From: Paenibacillus prosopidis
Lineage (GTDB): Bacteria > Bacillota > Bacilli > Paenibacillales > Paenibacillaceae
Direction: 5' to 3'
Length of the DNA: 64,000 nucleotides
Assembly: GCF_003337375.1 (NCBI RefSeq)
Contig: NZ_QPJD01000001.1
Coordinates: 310,001 to 374,000, forward strand
The translations under genes were made by a program, and so were the position numbers. Positions 34,487 to 43,900 of this stretch are shown piece by piece. Position 1 is the stretch's first letter. Each line of letters begins with the position of its first letter. The notes below the pieces were generated by a model. The model saw nothing but the letters and a program-made list of their open reading frames with translations, was not told the origin of the DNA and did no database searches.

Positions 34487-35626
34487 ATGCATTTCGATTT
34501 AACCGCTGAACAAACGATGATCAGGGATTTGATCCATGAGTTCGCACAATCGGAGGTTGCCCCGGGGGCGATTGAAAGGGACCGTACAGGTGCATTTCCG
34601 ACCGAAATATTCGCGAAGCTTGCGAAGCTCGGGTTAATGGGGCTGCCATTTCCCGAGCAATACGGGGGTGGAGGAGCAGATACGATAAGCTTTGCGATTG
34701 TCGTGGAGGAGCTCAGCCGGGCCTGCGCATCCACAGGAATTACCTACTCCGCCCACATCTCTTTGGGGGGAGCGCCCCTTGACCGATTTGGAACAGAGGA
34801 GCAGAAGGCGGACTATTTAACTCCGCTATGCGAAGGTCAATATCTGGGCGCCTTCGGGCTGACGGAGCCGGATGCCGGCTCCGATGCGGGAGGAACCCGG
34901 ACTGCAGCCGTCCTCGAAGGGGATAAATGGGTGATAAGCGGCTCCAAATGCTTTATTACCAATGCCAGCTATGCCCGCAACCTCGTTCTGACCGCAGTAA
35001 CTGACAAGTCTAAAGGAACTAGCGGTATAAGCGCTTTTATCGTGCCTACGGATACGCCCGGTTTCACGGTGCTCGATAACTACGAGAAAATGGGGCTGCA
35101 CGCTTCAAATACTACCGAGCTTGTGCTTGATCAAGTGGCTGTACCCAGAGAAAACCTTCTAGGCATCGAGGGCAACGGTTATAAACAGTTTCTGGCTGTC
35201 CTTGACGGAGGAAGGATAGGAATTGGAGCCATGGCTGTCGGAATTGCGCAAGGCGCATACGAGAAAACGCTCTACTATGCCAAACAAAGAAAGCAATTCG
35301 GGAGTACATTATCTACCTTTCAGGCAATCCGGTTTAAACTGGCGGATATGGCGATGAATATTGAATTGGCCCGCAACATGGTCTATAAGGCTGCTTGGCT
35401 TAAGGATCAAGGAAGAGGATTTAAGAAGGAGGCAGCCATGGCCAAATTGTTTGCTTCGGAGATGTGTATGAGAGTCTGCGATCAGGCTGTTCAGATTCAT
35501 GGTGGCTATGGCTATATGAGAGAGTATGAAGTGGAGCGCTGCTTGCGTGATGCCAAGCTTTTGGAAATAGGGGAGGGAACCTCGGAGATCCAACGGATGG
35601 TGATCGCAGCTCAGATCGGATGTTAA
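34487..35626 (+). CDS. Acyl-CoA dehydrogenase
   Basis: 379 residues, FAD-dependent. Family segments: LTAEQTMIRDLIHEFAQ, GLTEPDAGSDAGGTRT, CFITNAS, GGYGYMREYEVERCLRDAK and EIGEGTSEIQRMVIA. A glutamate in the usual isovaleryl-type or short-chain position is not assignable by eye. In this operon the substrate is likely a branched acyl-CoA (isovaleryl- or citronellyl-CoA). ATG 34487 is chosen over TTG 34478, with AGAGAGG upstream. Confidence 0.92.
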   Translation: MHFDLTAEQTMIRDLIHEFAQSEVAPGAIERDRTGAFPTEIFAKLAKLGLMGLPFPEQYGGGGADTISFAIVVEELSRACASTGITYSAHISLGGAPLDRFGTEEQKADYLTPLCEGQYLGAFGLTEPDAGSDAGGTRTAAVLEGDKWVISGSKCFITNASYARNLVLTAVTDKSKGTSGISAFIVPTDTPGFTVLDNYEKMGLHASNTTELVLDQVAVPRENLLGIEGNGYKQFLAVLDGGRIGIGAMAVGIAQGAYEKTLYYAKQRKQFGSTLSTFQAIRFKLADMAMNIELARNMVYKAAWLKDQGRGFKKEAAMAKLFASEMCMRVCDQAVQIHGGYGYMREYEVERCLRDAKLLEIGEGTSEIQRMVIAAQIGC

Positions 35627-35698
35627 ATGAAAGCGTGCTAGACGCAGCCGCCTCAATCCAGTAAACGCCACCCGGTATTCAAAGGGGAGTGCTCGAAC

Positions 35699-37243
35699 AT
35701 GTCGAATGAAGTTGAGTCTGGGAAAGCCACTTTGCAGGAGCGGATCGACCGGATCAAAAAGGGAGGCGCCTCCAAATATCACGAAAAAAATGCGGAGCAG
35801 GGAAAGCTGTTTGTCCGTGAACGGTTAAAGCTGCTGTTTGATCCGGAATTCGAGCTCGAGGATGCCCTGTTTGCCAACTGCAGCGAGAAAGACCTGCCGG
35901 CTGACGGGGTCGTAACGGCTATTGGGAAAATTCATGGTCAGACGGTATGTGTGATAGCGAACGATTCGACCGTCAAAGCCGGTTCGTGGGGAGCCAGGAC
36001 GGTGGAAAAAATGATTCGTATGCAGGAAACCGCGGATAAAATGCGGGTGCCGCTGCTATACCTGATCGATTCGGCGGGCGCACGGATTACGGACCAGGTA
36101 GAGATGTACCCGGGGCGTCGCGGCGCCGGAAAAATTTTTTACAATCAGGTGAAGCTATCGGGGAAAATCCCGCAGGTTTGTTTATTATTTGGTCCGTCCG
36201 CAGCCGGAGGAGCTTATATTCCTGCGTTTTGCGACATTGTTATTATGGTCGAGGGGAATGCTTCCATGTATCTTGGCTCCCCGCGGATCGTGGAAATCGT
36301 TACAGGGGAGAAGGCAACCTTGGAACAGCTGGGCGGCGCCAAAATGCACTGCTCCGTATCCGGCTGCGGAGATGTGCTCGCTTATAGCGAAGAAGAAGCG
36401 ATTGCGCTTGCCAGAGACTATCTTGCTTATTTTCCCGCCAATTTTTCGGAAAAACCTCCTGTTCGGGAACCGCAGCCCGCTGTAAATCTGGAAAAATCAC
36501 TGGAAGACATTATCCCGGGGAATCAGTATACGGCGTTTGATATGTACGACTTCATTGAACGGATTATTGATGAAGATTCATTTTTTGAGATAAAGAAGCT
36601 GTTCGCCAAAGAGCTTATTACCGGATTAGGGCGATTTGCCGGGAGGGCGGTTGGCATCATCGCCAATCAGCCGCGGGTGAAGGGCGGGATCTTATTCCAC
36701 GATTCTGCTGACAAAGCCGCTAAATTCATTTGCTTGTGCGACGCTTTTCAAATTCCACTGCTGTTTCTGGCTGATGTTCCCGGTTTTATGGTTGGCACAA
36801 GAGTCGAACAGGCGGGCATTATCCGGCATGGCGCGAAAATGATTACTGCCGTATCGGAAGCGACGGTGCCGAAAATTTCCGTTATTGTCCGCAAAGCTTA
36901 CGGAGCAGGGTTATATGCAATGGCCGGACCGGCGTTCGAGCCCGACTGCTGCCTGGCTTTGCCTTCCGCCCAAATTGCCGTGATGGGAGCTGATGCGGCG
37001 GTAAACGCTGTGTATGCGAATAAAATTGCCGAATTGCCGGAATCCGAACGGGCCGGTTTCATAGCAGGCAAGCGGGAAGAATACAATAAAGATATAGACA
37101 TATACAACCTCGCCTCCGATATGGTCATCGACGGGATTATCCCTGCCAATTCCTTGCGAAGCGAATTGATTAAACGGTTTGACGCCTATTCCTCAAAAAG
37201 CATCGCAGCCGTAGAGCGAAAGCATCCCGTTTATCCGGTGTAA
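35699..37243 (+). CDS. Acyl-CoA carboxylase carboxyltransferase (beta) subunit
   Basis: 514 residues of the biotin-dependent carboxyltransferase family (methylcrotonyl-, geranyl- or propionyl-CoA carboxylase beta). Seen: two crotonase-like halves, with the acyl-CoA site around DSAGARITDQVEMYPGRRGA and FGPSAAGGAYIPAF, and the C-terminal half with PGFMVGTRVEQAGIIRHGAK and KAYGAGLYAMAG. The YPGR insertion is typical of methylcrotonyl/geranyl-type subunits. No biotin carboxylase or biotin carrier gene is present in the window, so the holoenzyme needs a partner from elsewhere. Start follows AAGGGGAG. Confidence 0.9.
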   Translation: MSNEVESGKATLQERIDRIKKGGASKYHEKNAEQGKLFVRERLKLLFDPEFELEDALFANCSEKDLPADGVVTAIGKIHGQTVCVIANDSTVKAGSWGARTVEKMIRMQETADKMRVPLLYLIDSAGARITDQVEMYPGRRGAGKIFYNQVKLSGKIPQVCLLFGPSAAGGAYIPAFCDIVIMVEGNASMYLGSPRIVEIVTGEKATLEQLGGAKMHCSVSGCGDVLAYSEEEAIALARDYLAYFPANFSEKPPVREPQPAVNLEKSLEDIIPGNQYTAFDMYDFIERIIDEDSFFEIKKLFAKELITGLGRFAGRAVGIIANQPRVKGGILFHDSADKAAKFICLCDAFQIPLLFLADVPGFMVGTRVEQAGIIRHGAKMITAVSEATVPKISVIVRKAYGAGLYAMAGPAFEPDCCLALPSAQIAVMGADAAVNAVYANKIAELPESERAGFIAGKREEYNKDIDIYNLASDMVIDGIIPANSLRSELIKRFDAYSSKSIAAVERKHPVYPV

Positions 37244-37316
37244 CCAGGAGGGGGCGTATATCAGGGTAATTTGAGAAGGGAAATGGAGCTAAAGGGTTTT
37301 CACGGAGGTGGAATGC

Positions 37317-38099
37317 ATGAGCAGGCCGGTGCTCTGGGAACAGCATGGGCATATCGGTTATATCCGGCTTAATCGCCCGGAGGCTTTGAATGCAATTAAT
37401 TATGACATGCTGGACGCGCTTGGCGAAATAGTGGAAACGATCGGGCAAAATCCGCGCGATATTCGTGTGGTGATTTTAGGGGGCGAAGGCCGGGCATTTT
37501 GCTCAGGTGCGGATTTAAAGGAACGCATAATGCTGAGCGAACAGCAGGTACGCCGGAACGTACAGAAGATCCGTAAGGTGTTCTCCTTGCTTGAACGGCT
37601 GCCGCAGCCTACGATTGCGGCGATAAACGGGTATGCATTTGGAGGAGGTATGGAGCTTGCGTTATGTTGCGACTTCCGTTATTCGATCCGTGAAGCTAAG
37701 ATGGGGCTTACGGAGGCCAGTCTTGGTATCATCCCTGGCGCTGGAGGCACGCAGCGGCTACCGCGTCTCATTGGAGCGTCCAAAGCGAAAGAGCTGATTT
37801 TGACAGCACGGAAAATTTCTGCGGATCAGGCCTTTGAGATAGGGCTGTTGAACGGCGTGGCGGATGACCGGGAACAGCTGAAGGAAATGAGTGAAGGATT
37901 GGCCGCCGAAATACTCGCCAATGCTCCTTTGGCCGTCTACCAAGCGAAGGCTGCGATCGACAAAGGCATAAATACCGATCTGGCGACGGGAATGGACTTG
38001 GAATTCAAAGCCTATGAAGCAACCATAGCGACAAAAGACCGGCTTGAGGCGCTGGAGGCGTTCCGCGAGAAACGCTCTCCGCGTTTTACCGGGGAGTAG
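37317..38099 (+). CDS. Enoyl-CoA hydratase (methylglutaconyl-CoA hydratase-like)
   Basis: 260 residues, crotonase family. Oxyanion-hole segments GRAFCSGADLKER and NGYAFGGGMELAL; catalytic glutamates in MELAL and LTEASLGIIPGAGGTQRLPR, the latter like AUH-type methylglutaconyl-CoA hydratases. ATG 37317 follows GGAGGTGG. It would hydrate the product of the carboxylase. Last gene of the operon; the HMG-CoA lyase expected next in leucine breakdown is not here. Confidence 0.9.
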   Translation: MSRPVLWEQHGHIGYIRLNRPEALNAINYDMLDALGEIVETIGQNPRDIRVVILGGEGRAFCSGADLKERIMLSEQQVRRNVQKIRKVFSLLERLPQPTIAAINGYAFGGGMELALCCDFRYSIREAKMGLTEASLGIIPGAGGTQRLPRLIGASKAKELILTARKISADQAFEIGLLNGVADDREQLKEMSEGLAAEILANAPLAVYQAKAAIDKGINTDLATGMDLEFKAYEATIATKDRLEALEAFREKRSPRFTGE

Positions 38100-38128
38100 C
38101 GGGTACCGGGTCATTTTAAGTAATTTTT

Positions 38129-38344
38129 AGAGACAGTCGATTCACTCGTAAAATGTGAAGAATTACGGTTGTTCATTTGGCTCCAGTGGAGGTTCGAATG
38201 GCGGTTTTACCGACTGAAATAGAGGAAAACTTAGGCGTTATTCATCGTTTTTTGGCGTTCAGAGGTCAAATCAGTCTGAATAAGACCAAATGACCGTTAT
38301 ACAACCTCGACCTATGAACTTTGGTTAGTTAATCGACAGTCTCT
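38129..38344. mobile_element. Candidate MITE-like element
   Basis: 216-bp block bounded by AGAGACAGTCGATT (38129-38142) and AATCGACAGTCTCT (38331-38344), 14-bp terminal inverted repeats with one mismatch. A second nested pair, TCATTTGG (38173-38180) and CCAAATGA (38286-38293), gives an overall fold-back form. No coding frame and no clear target duplication. It lies in the 378-nt gap after the hydratase gene; the rest of that gap shows nothing else. Confidence 0.4.
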
Positions 38345-38477
38345 GAACTACAAGCAAAACTAATTCAATGAGTTAGGTCTTTTGTGTCTCCAATAGAAAG
38401 CGGGCTTGCTTGAGAGACCGGGATGCCGGCATTTCCCGGATTTACCAAATTCCCATCCACGTTTTCTCAAGCCGCCT

Positions 38478-39680
38478 TTAACCTACGGGTTCGGTTTTTA
38501 CCTCGGCTTTTTCCGCTTGATTCGACAGAACCCCGCTTGAGATAAATACGAGCAGCGAGCACGCCAGGCAGATTCCCGTAAAAACTCCTACAGCAGCATA
38601 ACCGTTAAACACCACATAAAGCATTCCGGCCATCCATGCTCCGAACGTTGTCGCCGCATTCATGGTTGATGTAGCCAGACTTGAAATAGTGCCGCGGATG
38701 GCCGGATTTAAACTGTTAAGCAGCCCCACCATAAGCGGGAACAGAATACCGAGGATAGCGAAAATGAAAAAGTAAGCCCCTTTGACTATATAAACCGACG
38801 ACACATAAGGCAATGCGATATAAGCAGCAATGACGATGAGCATTCCCGCCGCCATAGTCTGAAACGGATTTAACGCTTTGATCACATAAGGACTGCATAT
38901 GCTGCCGAGCAAATTGCCAAGCCCCAAAAAAATGATCACATATCCTGCCTCATCAATCGAAAGATGAAAGCGGTCCGTCATCCATTTCCCGAGAAAAGCA
39001 AAGGCGGCGCTGCTCCCTAGATGTACAAAAAAGTAGGCGAGGAAGGTGCCTCTCGCTTTGCCGCTTGTCAGCAGGGGGACGTATCTTTTTAATAAAGACG
39101 GCTTAGCCCCTTGCTGCCCGTGCGGTTTCATGCTGGGCACGGCGAAAAAGACCGCAACCGCCAGCAGCAGTGAAAATATGCCGATGGCCCAGAATGGATG
39201 AGACCAATTGCCTGCCGCCAGCAGGCTTCCGATCGGCACGCCGAGCGCTTGAGAGGCAGCGAGCCCTGCGTAGGCGACGCCCAGCACTTTGCTGATTTTG
39301 GCCGGGGGAAACAGGGTCGGAATGGCTGCCCACACTTGCGGTGCTGTAAATGCCGCGCTGACTCCCGCCAAAAAACGGAACAAGCACATGGTCCAAAAGT
39401 TGGCGGCGAAGCCGCACAAGCATGTTGAAACTGCGAAGCATACGAGACCGGAAAGCAGCACTTTTTTTCGGTCCCATCCATCGGATAAAGGTCCGGCGAT
39501 CAGCGCAAACACCGCCGAACCCAAGGTGTAGGCTCCAATCATCCATCCGGCCATTCCGGTAGGTACGCCGAACATACTTTGCAGTGTTGGAATCAGCGGA
39601 GAGATCAGAAACGTATCCGTACCGATAACGAACATGACAAGAAAAAATAACACGATCATTTTTTGCATTTGCTTCACCAT
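38478..39680 (-). CDS. MFS transporter (drug/sugar exporter-like)
   Basis: 400 residues, about 12 hydrophobic segments. The MFS signature between segments 2 and 3 is present as GPLSDGWDRKKVLL, and the first half has the motif of the DHA1 (12-TM) exporters (VIGTDTFLISPLIPTL, GVSAAFTAPQ). Substrate unknown. The start is ATG 39680 or, with better spacing from AAAGGA, ATG 39668. Divergent from a WYL regulator that probably controls it through the palindrome at 39725-39739. Confidence 0.88.
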   Translation of the reverse strand: MVKQMQKMIVLFFLVMFVIGTDTFLISPLIPTLQSMFGVPTGMAGWMIGAYTLGSAVFALIAGPLSDGWDRKKVLLSGLVCFAVSTCLCGFAANFWTMCLFRFLAGVSAAFTAPQVWAAIPTLFPPAKISKVLGVAYAGLAASQALGVPIGSLLAAGNWSHPFWAIGIFSLLLAVAVFFAVPSMKPHGQQGAKPSLLKRYVPLLTSGKARGTFLAYFFVHLGSSAAFAFLGKWMTDRFHLSIDEAGYVIIFLGLGNLLGSICSPYVIKALNPFQTMAAGMLIVIAAYIALPYVSSVYIVKGAYFFIFAILGILFPLMVGLLNSLNPAIRGTISSLATSTMNAATTFGAWMAGMLYVVFNGYAAVGVFTGICLACSLLVFISSGVLSNQAEKAEVKTEPVG

Positions 39681-39724
39681 TTCCTTTTATATTTGATCTT
39701 GAACCCTATTGTAGAGGATAATAG

Positions 39725-39739
39725 TGACAAGAATTGTCA
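39725..39739. promoter_or_regulatory. Palindromic operator between MFS and WYL genes
   Basis: TGACAAGAATTGTCA is a perfect 6+3+6 palindrome. It lies just past a GATAAT -10-like box (preceded by TTGATC at 18 bp) for the plus-strand gene, and upstream of the minus-strand gene. Likely autoregulatory site of the WYL protein; inferred from position. Confidence 0.5.
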
Positions 39740-39767
39740 TGAAATCTAAAATAATTGGAGCCAAGTC

Positions 39768-40715
39768 ATGTCTAAATCGAAACGTTTGTTGGAACTGATG
39801 ATGACGGTCAACCGAAAACGGAAATTTACGGTTAAAGAGCTTGCCCTGGAGTTTGGCGTGTCCACGAGAACGATGTTAAGGGATCTTCAGGAATTAAGCG
39901 AACTGGGGGTCCCGCTTTATTCGGAGGTAGGTCCTCACGGCGGTTATCAGGTGTTGAAGGAAAGAATTTTGCCGCCCATCGCATTTTCCGAAGAAGAGGC
40001 TGTCGCCATGTTTTTTGCGGTGTATGCCCTCCGTCATTATTCTTCTCTGCCCTTTGAGGCGGAATCTGCTTCCGCATTGGACAAATTTTATTTGCATATG
40101 ACCGGGGACGTTCGCGACCGCATTGATGAAATGAAAAACCGGGTGGACTTCGTGTCGCCAACGAGACAGCAGGAATCCCCTTATTTATCGATCCTACTCG
40201 AAGCAGCCGTTCAGCAAAAGGTGTTACTCATCGAGTACGGGGCGCGGGAAGATGAGGCATGCCGAAAAATACAACCAATCGGAATTTATGCCAATAGCGG
40301 CTTGTGGTTTTGTCCGGCTTATTGCTTTCTACGTAAAGATTTTCGCATATTTCGCTGCGATCGAATTCATTCGGCGGTATATGATGCTGACGGTACGGAG
40401 CCTATGGATCTGCGGCATGTACATCTTGGAAATAAGGAGTCGTTTTTCCAAACGGAGAAGGAGTCGGCTGAGCTTTATGCGGAACTGAGCCAAAAAGGCG
40501 TCCAAATGTGCGAGGCTGTATTATGGCTGGGCTCCCATTTGCATATCCGGGAGGATGGTACCGGGTGGCTGGAAGGTCCGATTCCTCAGAGCGACCTCAC
40601 TTTTTATGCCAGATTTTTTATCGGATTGGGCAATGAGGTGACAGTAAAGCAGCCTCCGGAGCTGATAGGTTATATGAAACGGCTGTTCGCGGAAATCATG
40701 TCCAAATATGATTAG
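39768..40715 (+). CDS. WYL-domain DeoR-like transcriptional regulator
   Basis: 315 residues. N-terminal winged HTH (KSKRLLELMMTVNRKRKFTV, STRTMLRDLQELSELGVP) followed by a WYL ligand-sensing domain (about 140-215, IEYGARE, IQPIGIYANSGLWFCPAYC, FRIFRCDRI) and a C-terminal WCX-like extension. WYL proteins often bind nucleic acid or small ligands and repress or activate a neighbour; here the divergent MFS gene is the obvious target. Start ATG 39768 with TTGGAG ahead. Confidence 0.9.
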   Translation: MSKSKRLLELMMTVNRKRKFTVKELALEFGVSTRTMLRDLQELSELGVPLYSEVGPHGGYQVLKERILPPIAFSEEEAVAMFFAVYALRHYSSLPFEAESASALDKFYLHMTGDVRDRIDEMKNRVDFVSPTRQQESPYLSILLEAAVQQKVLLIEYGAREDEACRKIQPIGIYANSGLWFCPAYCFLRKDFRIFRCDRIHSAVYDADGTEPMDLRHVHLGNKESFFQTEKESAELYAELSQKGVQMCEAVLWLGSHLHIREDGTGWLEGPIPQSDLTFYARFFIGLGNEVTVKQPPELIGYMKRLFAEIMSKYD

Positions 40716-40724
40716 AAACCTATC

Positions 40725-40754
40725 AGCTGCCGGTCTAGCGGACAGCTTTTTTTT
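40725..40754 (+). terminator. Terminator of the WYL regulator
   Basis: AGCTG-CCG (40725-40732) pairs with CGG-A-CAGCT (ending 40747) with one bulged base, followed by eight Ts. Confidence 0.75.
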
Positions 40755-40755
40755 A

Positions 40756-40784
40756 TTGACAAAAACAAATTATTCAAATAATCT
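40756..40784 (+). promoter_or_regulatory. Promoter of the fructanase gene
   Basis: TTGACA (40756-40761), exactly 17 bp, TAATCT (40779-40784). It is the best sigma-A promoter in the window, immediately behind the preceding terminator. Confidence 0.75.
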
Positions 40785-40801
40785 TAATATTGCCAGTGAA
40801 T

Positions 40802-40826
40802 ATAAACGTTTGCGTAAACGTTTACA
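40802..40826 (+). promoter_or_regulatory. Double cre-type operator before the fructanase gene
   Basis: GTAAACGTTTAC (40814-40825) is a perfect palindrome in the cre/LacI-family pattern, and an overlapping second half reads ATAAACGTTTGCG. It sits about 20-40 bp downstream of the -10 box, a roadblock position for CcpA or a LacI-type fructan regulator. Confidence 0.65.
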
Positions 40827-40983
40827 CTCTAGCAGCTCAGATAAAACTTATCATAGAAGAAATCTTGTTTCTTATTATGACAACGCTTACATTCCGGTAT
40901 TTTGGCAAATCTTAAAAGGGGGTTGATAGGGGCAGCCGTATTACGCATTGAAGATGAAATTGACTAGAGGAGAAGTGTTAGCA

Positions 40984-43900
40984 ATGAAACGAAAAAGTTG
41001 GCTCAAAAAGTTAACAGCAAGAATGGTCATTCTTTCTATGTTATCGAGCTTTTTTATGATCAACACTCCTACGATAGTAAAAGCGGCAACCACCATTACA
41101 AATCCCAGCTTTGAATCCGGGAATCTAAACGGCTGGACGACGGTCAGCGGAACAGCATTTAGCGCAGCAGATGTTACAACGGATACCGATTATTGGAACT
41201 TGCAAAAGTTTAACCAGCATAATTTTTGGCATATTTGGGGCGGGAAGGGCGACAACTCCAAGGTTGGCGTCATGAAATCGGAGACGTTTACCGTAGGCGG
41301 CAACGGGTTGATGGATTTCCTCATCGGGGGAAACAATGACATCAACAATTTGTACGTCGCATTGGTCAGAAACTCCGACGGCGTGGAACTGCTGAAATCG
41401 ACTGGAAGCAATACGGACGCCTATTCGACTGTGAACTGGGATGCTTCGGCGTATATCGGAACCGTATGCTACATCAAAATTGTGGATAGCTCGACGAGCG
41501 GTCACATTAATATAGACGATGTGAATGTCCCGCCTGCCGCTTCGCTAAATAATCATGTGGAGCCGGCCATCTATAACCATGATTTTGAATATACGGACCT
41601 TGTCCCATGGGAGATCAAGGGCTGGATAAATGTCAGCGGAGACGCTTTTGCTCCGAGCAGTCTTACGCACGAAACGAATTACAGCCAAGGAGGGAAGTTC
41701 CTCAAAAACGGCAGCTACCACCTTTGGGGTGCTAAAGCCGACGGGGATGGAGACGTAGGCGTCCTTAAGTCCGAAACCTTTACGCTAAGCGGCAATGGGG
41801 GCGTGGACTTCTTAATCGGCGGGGGCAAAGACAGCAGCAACCTGTATGTTGCGCTCGTCCGGGCTTCGGATGGAACGGAATTGTTCAAGGAAACCGGACG
41901 CAATTCTGAAATGTATCAGAGGGTATTTTGGGATGCAGCAGCCTATATCGGGCAGGATCTGTACATTAAAATTGTTGATAATGCTACCGGCGGATGGGGC
42001 CATATCAATGCGGATGATTTTCATGTATTGAATTCCCAATATGCAGGCGGGCTGCTGGGACATTGGAAATTGGATGAAAATACGGGGAAGGTCGCTGCCG
42101 AAACCGTAACGGGAACGACGGATCCGATTGAGTATCACTTGAATACCGGTGTCTATCAGTCGTCTCAGGATCCGTTATGGAAGAGCGACGGCATCAGCAA
42201 CAGCGCGCTGCTGTTTGATGGCTATTCTACATGGATCACACGTACACCTGATAAAATTCCGGTTCCTCAAAAAGCAATTACCGTTGAAGCATGGGTTGCG
42301 CCAAGAAATTTTGAGCATGGCGATGAAGGCCGGCTTTCCGCGATTGTCAGCCAGGGCAACCGTGAAGCAAAAGAAGGCTATATACTGGGCAACTTCCGGC
42401 ACGGTACATGGGGCTTCCAATTCGGTACAGGCAGCAATTGGCGTGAAGTCATGTCGGATACGCTGTTGCCTCTCAATGAATGGTCTTATATTGTTGCCAC
42501 TTATGAAAGCGCTACCGGAATGGTGGCGTTGTACCAGAACGGGAAACAAGTGGCAACAGCGAACTTCCCTCCAGGCGAACAAATTGTACCTAGTGCTACC
42601 GATTTATTAATCGGAAAAAACAGCCAGAGCATGTGGCTCTATGGCTACTCGTTAAACATGTTCAGCGGTTTGATGGACGAAGTGAAAATTCGCAATTTGG
42701 CTATGGGCTCTGTAGAAGTAGAGCATTCATACAGCGGCTATGTGACAGCTCTGGGTGGAAACTTGCCTACAGCAAATGTGAAAATCGACCGCAGCGTAAT
42801 GGCCAATGATACGCAGCGTCCTCAGTTCCATGCGGAGCCTTCCGCACACTGGCAGAATGAACCGGGCGGAGCTATCTATTTTAACGGACTTTATCATATC
42901 TTCTATCAGAGTGCTCCGAGAGGGCCTTATTGGAATCATATCCGTTGGGGGCATATGGTCAGCAGCGACATGGTGAAATGGAGAGATGCAGAGGATTCCG
43001 TTATTCCAGGCAGATATGACGTCGACCCTGAAGGCGCATGGGCTGGCGGAGCGGTCGTGGACGATAACGGCGTGCCGACCATCTTCTACACAGCCGGCGA
43101 TGACAGAAAATCGCCGAATCAGCGCGTGAATATTGCCAGAAGCAATTATCCGGTCGATCAAGATAATGATTTGAATCAATGGAATAAAAATATGAATGTT
43201 GTTGTTGATCAGCAGGCAGGACAAGGCATGACGGGAGAGTTCCGCGATCCGTTCGTGTTCAAAGACGGCAACGAATGGTTCATGCTCGTTACTTCCGGCA
43301 TCTCCGGACAAGGCGGTACGGCATTGGTTTATTCGACAACGGATTCGAGCTTCCAGTCCTGGACTTACCGCGGTCCGTTATATACCGGTAATGCAACGAC
43401 TTATCCGTTAACCGGACAAGTATGGGAGCTGCCGCAGCTGCTTCCGCTCGGAACAAGCGGCAAGCATATCTTTATGATCAACCCGGCCAAAATGGCGCAA
43501 ACCGAACGTCAATCCCGCTATACATGGTACTGGATCGGCACATGGAATAAAACGACAGCTACTTTCACGCCGGACAATGCTGCGCCGCAGCTGTTTGACG
43601 TAGGAGATCATTTTACCGGGCCTGCTGCATTCAATACACCTGACGGCAGAACGGTCATTTATACGATCGCACAGGGCAGAAGAACGGCAACGATGGACTA
43701 CAATGCAGGTTATGCCCATAACTTTGGACTGCCGTTAAGCGTATACTTGCGTCAGGATGGCAAGCTGGGAATGGAGCCGATTTCCGAATTAAATTCGCTT
43801 AGGGGGACGCAGCTGGTTAATATTACGACCGATACGTCGTATTCGGCAGCAAATACAGCCCTTTCGTCGATATCCTCGGATATGCTTGAAATTGAAGTGG

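Noticed and set aside
40708..40926. 72-codon frame over the fructanase promoter
   Set aside because: It covers a terminator, a clear -35/-10 pair and the cre palindromes; the peptide is low in complexity and lacks a ribosome site.
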